In this document: in pieces, positions 1-5,816 of the stretch
How the letters are laid out: each line of letters begins with the position of its first letter
How positions within the stretch are numbered: position 1 is the stretch's first letter
NCBI GenBank assembly: GCA_016208525.1
Contig: JACQYJ010000105.1
Coordinates: forward strand, 1 to 9,793
Reading direction: 5' to 3'
Length of the DNA stretch: 9,793 bases
Source: Deltaproteobacteria bacterium
GTDB lineage: Bacteria > Desulfobacterota > JAENJC01
The notes under the pieces: model-generated
What the model was told of the DNA's origin: nothing
Seen by the model: the letters and a program-made list of their open reading frames with translations, nothing else
Databases searched by the model: none
Program-made: the position numbers and the translations under genes

Positions 1-1
1 A

Positions 2-259
2 AAACTCCCGGCGGCAGACGCAAAGAACCTTGAAGAGGCCATAGAAGAGGCAAAGAAGGCGATAGAAACCAATGACGCCGTCAAGATCAAGGACAGCATG
101 GACAAGCTCACAAAGGCCTCCCACAAGCTTGCCGAGGTGCTTTATCAGCAGCCCAAGGCTGAAGGGCATGCGCATACCCAGGAGCCAGAGGGGGGGGAGG
201 AGAAGAAGGCCCAGGAGGGCGAGGTAATCGATGCGGAGTTTAAAGAGGAAAAGAAATAA
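2..259 (+). CDS. dnaK: DnaK (Hsp70) chaperone, C-terminal end only
   Basis: This is the last 85 codons of the Hsp70 chaperone; the start lies outside the window. The reading frame is open from the window edge to TAA at 257-259. The visible part begins in the helical lid subdomain (LEEAIEEAKKAIETND, then a helix containing MDKLTKASHKLAEVLYQQ). It continues into a Gly/Glu/Lys-rich flexible tail and ends EGEVIDAEFKEEKK. The EGEVIDAEFKE ending is the hallmark C-terminus of bacterial DnaK and is the main reason for the call. DnaK is a cytoplasmic ATP-dependent chaperone working with DnaJ and GrpE. An Hsp20 gene follows 85 bases downstream on the same strand, so the pair forms a small proteostasis cluster. 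Nothing upstream can be judged. Confidence 0.93.
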   Translation, partial: KLPAADAKNLEEAIEEAKKAIETNDAVKIKDSMDKLTKASHKLAEVLYQQPKAEGHAHTQEPEGGEEKKAQEGEVIDAEFKEEKK

Positions 260-260
260 A

Positions 261-321
261 TTGTAGGGGCAATCCCTTGTGGTTGCTCAATTCAGGGCGG
301 GCGCAAGACCCGCCCCTACAA
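261..321. repeat. 61-bp inverted-repeat (MITE-like) element between dnaK and hsp20
   Basis: The element begins TTGTAGGGGC (261-270) and ends with its exact reverse complement GCCCCTACAA (312-321). Inside are two smaller hairpins: one around GGCAATCC...GGTTGCTC in the left half, and GGGCGGG/CCCGCCC around the loop CGCAAGA in the right half. No protein is encoded. It occupies almost all of the dnaK-hsp20 gap and ends just before the hsp20 ribosome binding site, so it would sit in the mRNA between the two genes. GTAGGGGC-ended palindromes are a common dispersed repeat in environmental genomes (recollection, not checked). Confidence 0.65.
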
Positions 322-330
322 AACAGAAAA

Positions 331-339
331 AGGAGGTGA
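331..339 (+). promoter_or_regulatory. Strong Shine-Dalgarno of hsp20, decides the start
   Basis: AGGAGGTGA lies five bases before the ATG at 345. It fixes that ATG as the start rather than the in-frame GTG at 279, which lies inside the upstream repeat element. Confidence 0.85.
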
Positions 340-344
340 GCAAT

Positions 345-794
345 ATGGCGCTTGTAAAGTGGGACCCGTTCAGGGACATCATAACCCTCAGGGAAAGGAT
401 GGACAGGATGTTTGAGGATAGCCTCTCCAGGTTCAGGATGCCGGAGGAAGCGGCTATGCCGACCTTCTGGTCGCCGTCAGTAGATATATATGAGACTGAT
501 GAGAACATAGTCCTTAAGGCCGAATTGCCCGGGGTTGACAAGAAAGAGGTCTCTGTCGAGGTCAAGGACAACACCCTGATTATGAAAGGGGAGAGAAAGA
601 GGGAGAAGGAGGTAAAGGAGGAGAACTACCACAGGGTAGAACGCTCCTTCGGAACCTTTATGCGCTCCTTCACTCTGCCTGTCAGCGTTAAGCAGGACCA
701 GGTAAAGGCCAGGTTCAAGGACGGTGTCCTTGAAGTGACCCTTCCCAAATCAGAAGAGGCAAAGCCGAAGCAGGTGAAGGTAGAGGTGGAATAA
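345..794 (+). CDS. Small heat-shock protein, Hsp20/alpha-crystallin family
   Basis: This 149-residue ATP-independent holdase binds unfolding proteins in the cytoplasm and passes them to DnaK. The alpha-crystallin domain runs from about residue 43 (WSPSVDIYETDENIVLKAE) to 135. It contains the conserved ELPGVDKKEVSVEV segment at 60-73 and the family-defining FKDGVLEVTLPK at 124-135. The N-terminal arm starts MALVKWDPFRD, typical of this class. A short C-terminal tail ends VKVEV, which may serve as the I/V-x-I/V oligomer anchor. The ATG at 345 has a near-perfect Shine-Dalgarno; an in-frame GTG at 279 would add 22 residues translated from a repeat and is rejected. It lies 85 bases after dnaK on the same strand and may share its transcript. 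No CIRCE-type operator was seen in the gap. Confidence 0.93.
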   Translation: MALVKWDPFRDIITLRERMDRMFEDSLSRFRMPEEAAMPTFWSPSVDIYETDENIVLKAELPGVDKKEVSVEVKDNTLIMKGERKREKEVKEENYHRVERSFGTFMRSFTLPVSVKQDQVKARFKDGVLEVTLPKSEEAKPKQVKVEVE

Positions 795-811
795 TTCAGC
801 AATGAGTGCAA

Positions 812-851
812 AGCAATGAGCGATGAGTGTCTCAACTCGTTGCTCGTTGCT
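812..851 (+). terminator. Heptamer-built hairpin after hsp20, possible terminator
   Basis: Left arm 812-827 (AGCAATGAGCGATGAG) and right arm 836-851 (CTCGTTGCTCGTTGCT) form 16 consecutive RNA pairs if G-U pairs are allowed, around an 8-base loop. The following bases are T-rich (858-867). All three wobble positions are G-U in the + transcript and would be A-C mismatches on the - strand, so the fold favours the hsp20 transcript. Both arms are made of 7-base units (AGCAATG-like, CTCGTTG). The T-run starts several bases after the stem, so termination would be imperfect. Confidence 0.5.
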
Positions 852-877
852 AAACATTTCTTTTTCCGTGTTATAAT
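847..877 (+). promoter_or_regulatory. Sigma70-type promoter of uvrB, leaderless spacing
   Basis: A perfect TATAAT lies at 872-877, with only TCATTA between it and the uvrB ATG at 884. A start site about seven bases past the -10 box would fall on or next to the A of ATG. The best -35 is TTGCTA (847-852) at a long 19-base spacing, inside the right arm of the preceding hairpin. No Shine-Dalgarno is present, which agrees with a leaderless mRNA. No LexA-like operator was recognised. Confidence 0.5.
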
Positions 878-883
878 TCATTA

Positions 884-2887
884 ATGTCCAGATTTAATCT
901 CTCCACAGGCTTCAAACCATCAGGCGACCAGCCTCAGGCAATCTATAAGCTCTCTAATGGGATAAAAGAAGGTCACAAGCACCAGGTACTCCTTGGCGTG
1001 ACCGGCTCAGGCAAGACCTTTACCATGGCCAACGTCATAGCCAGGGTGGAGAAGCCGACTCTTGTCATTGCGCCGAACAAGACCCTGGCGGCCCAGCTTT
1101 ACACCGAGCTTAAGGAGTTGTTCCCTGAGAATGCGGTTGAATACTTCGTCTCTTACTACGACTACTACCAGCCTGAGGCATACCTTCCTGCATCCGGGAC
1201 ATACATAGAAAAAGACGCCCAGATCAACGACGAGATAGACAAGATGAGGCACTCCGCCACATACTCCCTCCTGGAGAGGAACGACGTGATAATTGTCGCC
1301 TCAGTCTCCTGCATATACGGCCTGGGCTCTCCTGAGGCATACCACGGGATGCTTTTGCGGCTTACTACAGGGCAGGAGGTGAACAGGGACTCTGTTCTGA
1401 AGAAACTGGTGGATATCCAGTACCAGAGGAACGATATTGACTTCTACCGCGGGACATTCAGGGTCAGGGGGGACGTCATAGAGGTCTTTCCAGCTTATGA
1501 GGAGGAGAAGGCCATACGTATCGAGCTTTTTGGCGATGATGTAGAGGCGATATCCGTTATAGACCCATTAAGGGGCAAGGTGATTCAGAAGCTGGAGAAG
1601 GTTGCCATATACCCTGCCAGCCATTATGTCACACCAAAGGAGCAGATGCAGAAGGCCATAGAGGCTATAAAAGAGGAGATGCATGAGAGGGTCAGGGAGT
1701 TCAAGTCCCGGAACAAGCTGATAGAGGCCCAGAGGATCGCGGAGAGGACCCTCTTTGACATAGAGATGATGGAGGAGATGGGATACTGCAACGGTATCGA
1801 GAACTACTCCAGACACCTCTCAGGAAGAGGGGCGGGCGACCCGCCCCCTACATTGATTGATTACTTCCCGAAGGATTCTCTGTTCATTATAGACGAAAGC
1901 CATATCACAGTCCCCCAGCTCATCGGGATGTACAGAGGAGACAGGTCGAGGAAGGAGAACCTGGTAGGGTACGGATTCAGGCTCCCGTCCGCCCTTGACA
2001 ACAGGCCCTTAAGGTTTGAAGAGTTCGAGAAGCTCGTCCCGCAGATAGTCTACGTTTCCGCAACACCGGCAGCTTATGAGATGGAAAAGGCGGATGGAAG
2101 GGTGGCAGAGCAGGTAATAAGGCCGACAGGGCTCATAGACCCTGAGATAGAGGTAAAACCTGCCAGAAATCAGGTGGACGACGTCCTGGGGGAGATAAGG
2201 GAGAGGATAAAGGGTGGCGACAGGGCGCTGGTTACAACCCTTACAAAGAGGATGGCCGAGGACCTGACGGAGTATCTTGCTGACCTGAGTATAAAGGTCA
2301 GATACCTTCATTCCGACGTGGATACCCTGGAGAGGGTGGAGATTATAAGAGACCTCAGGATGGGGAAGTTCGATGTACTTGTAGGTATAAACCTGCTGAG
2401 GGAGGGGCTTGATCTCCCTGAGGTATCCCTTGTAGCCATCCTGGATGCAGACAAGGAAGGGTTCCTCCGCTCAGAGCGCTCCCTTATTCAGACCTGCGGT
2501 AGGGCCGCAAGGAATGTGAACGGCAAGGTCATCATGTATGCGGACGTGATGACCATGTCTATGAAGAGGGCGATTGATGAAACCAACAGGAGAAGGAATA
2601 TCCAGGAGGATTACAATAGAAAGCATGGCATAACCCCCCAGACCATCAAGAAGTCTATATCCGATATCCTGACCTCGGTATACGAGGCCGACTATTTTAC
2701 AGTCCCCACTGTCATGGAAAAAGGAAAGGAGTATATCCCGTCCTCTGAAATGCCCAAGCTCATAGCCAAGATGGAAAAGGAGATGAAGGCAGCAGCAAAG
2801 AATATGGAGTTTGAACGCGCAGCAGAGATACGCGACAGGATAAAGAGGCTGAAGGATATGGACCTTGTGGTGGGAGGGAAAGGATAA
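884..2887 (+). CDS. uvrB: Excinuclease ABC subunit B (UvrB)
   Basis: UvrB is the damage-verifying helicase-like subunit of UvrABC nucleotide excision repair. It is loaded on DNA by UvrA and recruits UvrC for the dual incision. At 667 residues the protein is full length. Walker A GVTGSGKT is at 38-45. The strand-clamping beta-hairpin starts with the aromatic cluster YYDYYQPEAYLP at 91-102. The Walker B-type IIDESH has D337/E338. Helicase motif VI (QTCGRAARN) includes R540 and R543. The C-terminal UVR domain that binds UvrC spans about 623-657, with MEFERAAEIRDRIK at its core. The conserved SGRGAGDPPPTL is encoded by a perfect GC hairpin (1829-1847). No ribosome binding site precedes the ATG, and the promoter points to a leaderless transcript. 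A 53-codon gene follows after three bases, so the two are probably cotranscribed. Confidence 0.98.
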   Translation: MSRFNLSTGFKPSGDQPQAIYKLSNGIKEGHKHQVLLGVTGSGKTFTMANVIARVEKPTLVIAPNKTLAAQLYTELKELFPENAVEYFVSYYDYYQPEAYLPASGTYIEKDAQINDEIDKMRHSATYSLLERNDVIIVASVSCIYGLGSPEAYHGMLLRLTTGQEVNRDSVLKKLVDIQYQRNDIDFYRGTFRVRGDVIEVFPAYEEEKAIRIELFGDDVEAISVIDPLRGKVIQKLEKVAIYPASHYVTPKEQMQKAIEAIKEEMHERVREFKSRNKLIEAQRIAERTLFDIEMMEEMGYCNGIENYSRHLSGRGAGDPPPTLIDYFPKDSLFIIDESHITVPQLIGMYRGDRSRKENLVGYGFRLPSALDNRPLRFEEFEKLVPQIVYVSATPAAYEMEKADGRVAEQVIRPTGLIDPEIEVKPARNQVDDVLGEIRERIKGGDRALVTTLTKRMAEDLTEYLADLSIKVRYLHSDVDTLERVEIIRDLRMGKFDVLVGINLLREGLDLPEVSLVAILDADKEGFLRSERSLIQTCGRAARNVNGKVIMYADVMTMSMKRAIDETNRRRNIQEDYNRKHGITPQTIKKSISDILTSVYEADYFTVPTVMEKGKEYIPSSEMPKLIAKMEKEMKAAAKNMEFERAAEIRDRIKRLKDMDLVVGGKG

Positions 2888-2890
2888 AGC

Positions 2891-3052
2891 ATGAATAAGC
2901 TATTTGTATTTATCGGCGCCACAGCGGGCGGATGGATAGGGTGGTTGGTCGGTGAGCAGGTCGGGTTTATGACGGCCTTTATGCTGAGCATTATAGGAAC
3001 TGCTGTTGGAATATACTACGCCCGGAAGATGGCGAAGGAATATCTGAGTTAG
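2891..3052 (+). CDS. Small two-helix membrane protein, 53 residues, function unknown
   Basis: The gene starts at ATG 2891, three bases after the uvrB stop, with a purine-rich site (AAAGGA, 2879-2884) suitably placed upstream inside the uvrB 3' end. The product has two hydrophobic segments: residues 4-20 (LFVFIGATAGGWIGWLV) and about 26-43 (FMTAFMLSIIGTAVGIYY). A short GEQVG turn separates them and a basic tail (ARKMAKEYLS) follows. The glycine-rich hairpin layout resembles small Gly-zipper-like inner-membrane proteins of unknown role. I do not recognise the family. Its TAG (3050-3052) overlaps the stop of the convergent pyrF. A coupled role with UvrB is not implied; the arrangement suggests only cotranscription. 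The good start site and clean hydrophobic pattern make it likely to be real. Confidence 0.7.
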   Translation: MNKLFVFIGATAGGWIGWLVGEQVGFMTAFMLSIIGTAVGIYYARKMAKEYLS

Positions 3053-3641
3053 TTTTTCCTGCGGTCTTTCAATGCATGTTCGATCTCTTTTGTTATGGCG
3101 TTGGCAGCCCTGGCCGGGTCAGGAGCTGTTCTTATAGGTCTTCCAACTACTATATAGTCTGCCCCGTCGTAAATCGCCTGATATGGCGTCACTATCCGTT
3201 TCTGATCGTCGTTCTTTATCGCATCTCCCGCAAGCCTTATCCCCGGTGTCACTACAACCAGACTGTCGCCGAACTCCTCCTTGACCGCCCTCACCTCTTC
3301 ACCTGAACAGACGATACCGTAACACCCGGCAGCCTTTGCTATCCTCGCCCTGTGTAATACTGTACGGTAACAAATTCTACGCCGTGCATGTTGGCTGATT
3401 TTAAGGCCCCCCTGACGGTCTCAGGGATGTCGTGGAACTTCATGTCAAGGAAGACCTTTGCCTGTGAAGATTGGGACAGCACTGCATCTATGACCTTGGG
3501 CCCCTCGCCGACAAAGAGCTGAAGCCCTATCTTGAACATCCCTACATGGTCCTTCAGGAGCCGGACCAGTCCCTCCGCCTCTTTTACAGTGGAAACGTCC
3601 AGGGCAAATATGATCCTGTCTTTAGGGGAAAGCGTCTTCAT
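3049..3641 (-). pseudogene. pyrF: Orotidine 5'-phosphate decarboxylase, broken by an internal out-of-frame deletion
   Basis: PyrF makes UMP from OMP, the last step of pyrimidine synthesis. Reading the - strand, the first part (from ATG at 3641) encodes the N-terminal barrel with FALDVST and the catalytic DMKFHDIPETV at about 66-76. It then runs through GVEFVTV and stops at TAG (3341-3339). The second part is in another frame and resumes with VLHRARIAKAAGCYG. It continues through VTPGIRLAGD and the phosphate-binding YIVVGRPI and ends at TAA (3051-3049). The two parts total about 196 residues; family members are about 230-245. About 40-50 central residues are absent, including the strand that normally carries a T-x-LTS motif. 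The frame offset implies loss of 3k+1 bases at about 3351-3370. As read, no functional enzyme is made. A metagenome mis-join is the main alternative to genuine decay. Its stop overlaps that of the 53-residue gene. Confidence 0.85.
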
Positions 3642-3649
3642 TGGTGTTT

Positions 3650-3678
3650 ATATTAAGAAACCGGGGAAGATATGTCAA
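3650..3678 (-). promoter_or_regulatory. Near-consensus sigma70 promoter of pyrF, leaderless spacing
   Basis: On the - strand a perfect -35 TTGACA (3678-3673) is followed by a 17-base spacer and -10 TAATAT (3655-3650). Only AAACACCA separates the -10 box from the pyrF ATG at 3641. The predicted start site is therefore at or within a base or two of the ATG. No Shine-Dalgarno is present. The promoter is intact although the gene is broken, which suggests recent damage or an assembly artefact. Confidence 0.65.
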
Positions 3679-3700
3679 CGACAAAAGTCACGCTGAGAGC

Positions 3701-3730
3701 TTGACTCAAGGGCATTGGTAGGTCTAATAT
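3701..3730 (+). promoter_or_regulatory. Probable promoter of the RNA methyltransferase gene
   Basis: TTGACT (3701-3706), an 18-base spacer and TAATAT (3725-3730) read toward the methyltransferase gene. Transcription would start at about 3737, inside the dispersed repeat, and give a leader of about 120 bases. The promoter is divergent from that of pyrF and starts about 20 bases from it. Confidence 0.45.
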
Positions 3731-3846
3731 GAAACTTCCATGACCTGCGGTCATAAGGGAGGAAGAAAATCCCCCTTGCTCCCCCTCTTCCAAAGGGGGA
3801 AAGTTTATGTCCCCCTCTTTAACAAAGAGGGGTTAGGGGAGATTTT
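3731..3846 (+). repeat. Dispersed ~115-bp repeat, copy A
   Basis: The copy runs from GAAACTTCCATGACC to GGGGTTAGGGGAGATTTT. Its reverse complement occurs at 7095-7209. By eye the two align without gaps at about 80% identity, with the last ~30 bases almost identical. The core carries internal inverted stretches such as CCCCTCTTTAACAAAGAGGGG. It forms most of the 5' leader of the methyltransferase gene and happens to be open in that gene's frame, so a repeat-encoded N-terminal extension is easily mis-annotated. Confidence 0.8.
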
Positions 3847-3856
3847 CGGAGCAAAT

Positions 3857-4669
3857 ATGAATAGCCAGGTGTTCCCCAAGGAGCGGATAAAAAAGATTAA
3901 GAACCTCCATGAGCACAAGGAGAGGGTTGAGAGTGAACTCTTTATTATTGAAGGTATGCGGCTTATGGATGAGGCGCTCAAGGAAATGGTCCCGATAGAG
4001 GAGGCGCTTTATACGGCCAGGTTAGCTGAGACAAGTCAGGGGGGAGTTCTGCTTGCGTCTATGCGCAAGAAGCGCTTATCTGTGTCCCAAATCACTGAGA
4101 AGGCCTTGAGGGCAATTGCAGAGACTGAGAACCCCCAGGGTATTCTGGCGGTGGCAAGGCAGTTGAAATGGACTTTTAAAGATCTAATAAAAAATAAGGG
4201 AACCGTAATAATAGCCTGCGGCTTGCAAGACCCTGGGAACCTGGGGACTATCATACGAAGCGCTGATGCCGGAGGGTGCGGAGGTGTCTTTACGACTCAA
4301 AACAGTGTGGATATATACAACTCCAAGGTCATCAGGGCAACGATGGGGAGCATATTCCGCTTGCCGGTCATGAAGTTTGACGACACTGAAGAAGCCGTCT
4401 CTGCCCTGAAAAAAGAGGGTTACCAGATAATAGCCACCACTGCCCACTCAAGGAGTTCATATCTCGATCCCGACTACATGAAACCTACGGCATTTCTAAT
4501 AGGACAGGAGGGGTCTGGACTTTCTGAAGAAGCGCTTAAATCGGCTGACAAAAAGGTCTTTATCCCCATGAAAAAAGGTGTGGAATCGCTTAACGCTGCC
4601 GTTTCAGCAAGCATATTGATTTACGAGGCCTTCAGGCAGAGGATTAAAGATGTGAGACGTGAAACGTAA
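3857..4669 (+). CDS. TrmH/SpoU-family RNA 2'-O-methyltransferase (RlmB-like)
   Basis: This 270-residue enzyme belongs to the SPOUT class that uses S-adenosylmethionine to methylate ribose 2'-OH in rRNA or tRNA. The N-terminal substrate-binding domain (about 1-105) includes ELFIIEGMRLMDEAL, typical of 23S rRNA methylases of the RlmB/TsnR group. The knotted catalytic domain has all three motifs. Motif 1 is DPGNLGTIIRSAD at 125-137 with the catalytic-type R134. Motif 2 is FLIGQEGSGL at 213-222. Motif 3 is ESLNAAVSASI at 243-253. The chosen ATG at 3857 has GGAG five bases upstream; an in-frame ATG at 3740 lies in a dispersed repeat and would add a spurious 39 residues. The last codons and stop lie in a heptamer repeat tract. 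The exact RNA target cannot be told from sequence. Confidence 0.92.
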   Translation: MNSQVFPKERIKKIKNLHEHKERVESELFIIEGMRLMDEALKEMVPIEEALYTARLAETSQGGVLLASMRKKRLSVSQITEKALRAIAETENPQGILAVARQLKWTFKDLIKNKGTVIIACGLQDPGNLGTIIRSADAGGCGGVFTTQNSVDIYNSKVIRATMGSIFRLPVMKFDDTEEAVSALKKEGYQIIATTAHSRSSYLDPDYMKPTAFLIGQEGSGLSEEALKSADKKVFIPMKKGVESLNAAVSASILIYEAFRQRIKDVRRET

Positions 4670-4686
4670 GACGTGAGATGTGAAAA
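4652..4686 (+). repeat. Five-unit heptamer tandem repeat at the methyltransferase stop
   Basis: Five consecutive 7-base units follow the pattern GTRAGAY/GTGAAAM, beginning GTGAGAC GTGAAAC; the fifth unit opens GTGAAAA. The third unit contains the methyltransferase stop codon (4667-4669), and the first two encode its last few residues. The tract fills most of the 19-base gap to the convergent flippase-like gene and extends slightly beyond neither gene's conserved region. Confidence 0.7.
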
Positions 4687-4688
4687 CC

Positions 4689-5675
4689 TTACGATTTGCG
4701 AAGATCGGCCAATGTGAGTTTCTCTTTCCATACAAGGATTAATCCAAGCACAACCAGGGGAACAAATTGGGCGAGGTGCATGACTATTGCCATGCCTATG
4801 GCCTCTTCCTTGCCGATCCCGTAAAATCCCAGTCCCAGATAAATTGCATAATGGAACGGTCCCACGTATCCCGGCGAAGAAGGGACGGAAACGGCAAAGG
4901 CAAGCAGCACAAGTATCAGGAGGGCGGAGGAGAAAGGCAGGAAGAAACCAAAGGAGACAGTAATGATATAGATAGGCAGGGCAGATACAAACCAGTTAAG
5001 GACCGAATATAGAGACACCATAAACAAGGAACGACCCCCCTTCACTACCTCCAGTCCGGAGGCAAGGGAATTCAGGAAAAGTATCAGATGTTCCTGTACC
5101 CTCTCAGAGAAAGGCTTGATGGCCTTTCTGACGATAGACACGCTCGTCTCCCTGTATCTCACAAGCATTACCAGAAAAAACAGGGCTATGATAATAACAA
5201 CAAGAAGTCCGTAGGCTCCACCCCTGACTGTCTCCTTTATCTCCGACACCCCGATGGGAAGCTCTAAGAAAAGGAATAGAACCATTGTGAGCAGCAATAC
5301 GGCAATTATATCGAAGATCCTCTCAACAACGATAGTCGCAAAGGAAGATGTTATGCTGATATCCTCCTTGTTCCCTATGACATAAGCCCTGACAAACTCC
5401 CCCATCCTCGCGGGGAGCAGGTTGTTGGACATGAAACCTATGGTTGTTGCGGAAAAAAGGTTCCATATCCCTATCTCCTTCTGCGGCCTGATAAGGTGTT
5501 GCCACCTGAGCGCCCTGATCAGCATCAGTAAATACTGGGCAAGAAACGCTGGGATCCAGAGGTATATATTGGCATGGGATGACGCCTCCCATAGCTTGTG
5601 GTAATCAACTCCACGGAAGAGGAAGAAGATCAGGACTACGCTTATTCCTATGCCGACCCAGAACTTCCAGTTCAC
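4689..5675 (-). CDS. Flippase-like integral membrane protein (UPF0104 / LPG-synthase transmembrane region family)
   Basis: This 328-residue polytopic inner-membrane protein resembles the lysylphosphatidylglycerol synthase transmembrane/AglD-like family, whose members are thought to move or handle lipid-linked substrates. Hydrophobic segments are visible at about 5-21, 38-56, 72-86, 121-139, 153-172, 216-240, 247-265, 270-287 and 293-316. Family signatures are NNLLPARMGEFVRAY at 84-98, VERIFD at 117-122 and VPSSPGYVGPFHYA at 264-277, the last matching the usual small-residue/glycine loop near the C-terminus. The start codon is GTG (5675-5673), with AGAGG five bases upstream. It follows ribF in the same direction after 141 bases containing a palindromic repeat, so cotranscription is possible but not assured. 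It is convergent with the methyltransferase gene. The substrate is unknown. Confidence 0.85.
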   Translation of the reverse strand: MNWKFWVGIGISVVLIFFLFRGVDYHKLWEASSHANIYLWIPAFLAQYLLMLIRALRWQHLIRPQKEIGIWNLFSATTIGFMSNNLLPARMGEFVRAYVIGNKEDISITSSFATIVVERIFDIIAVLLLTMVLFLFLELPIGVSEIKETVRGGAYGLLVVIIIALFFLVMLVRYRETSVSIVRKAIKPFSERVQEHLILFLNSLASGLEVVKGGRSLFMVSLYSVLNWFVSALPIYIITVSFGFFLPFSSALLILVLLAFAVSVPSSPGYVGPFHYAIYLGLGFYGIGKEEAIGMAIVMHLAQFVPLVVLGLILVWKEKLTLADLRKS

Positions 5676-5730
5676 TTAAACCTCTACAAAACCTAAATTT
5701 ATGACACACATAAAAAAACAAAGCATTTTA

Positions 5731-5798
5731 TCCACAGATTACACAGATTTCACAGATTAAAACCTTTAAAATCTGCGGCCATCTGCGTAATCTGTGGA
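5731..5798. repeat. Palindromic repeat between ribF and the flippase-like gene
   Basis: TCCACAGATTACACAGAT (5731-5748) is mirrored by ATCTGCGTAATCTGTGGA (5781-5798), giving 17 of 18 complementary positions. Further pairing occurs inside (CAGATT 5753-5758 with AATCTG 5770-5775). It makes a long hairpin in the 141-bp gap. The remainder of the gap is AT-rich and holds no gene. In the ribF-to-flippase direction it could block read-through or protect the upstream mRNA end; there is no clear T-run. The sequence belongs to a familiar dispersed repeat type (recollection). Confidence 0.7.
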
Positions 5799-5816
5799 CA
5801 GATAGCTCTTATCGTA

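Noticed and set aside
279..344. N-terminal extension of Hsp20 from GTG at 279
   Set aside because: The extra 22 residues are translated from the inverted-repeat element, and the ATG at 345 has a strong ribosome binding site.
3049..3641. Programmed frameshift joining the two pyrF parts
   Set aside because: A frameshift alone would not restore the missing ~40-50 residues; the total length is too short and the central strand is absent.
3740..3856. N-terminal extension of the methyltransferase from ATG at 3740
   Set aside because: The 39 residues come from the dispersed repeat. The ATG at 3857 has GGAG at proper spacing and begins with normal family sequence.
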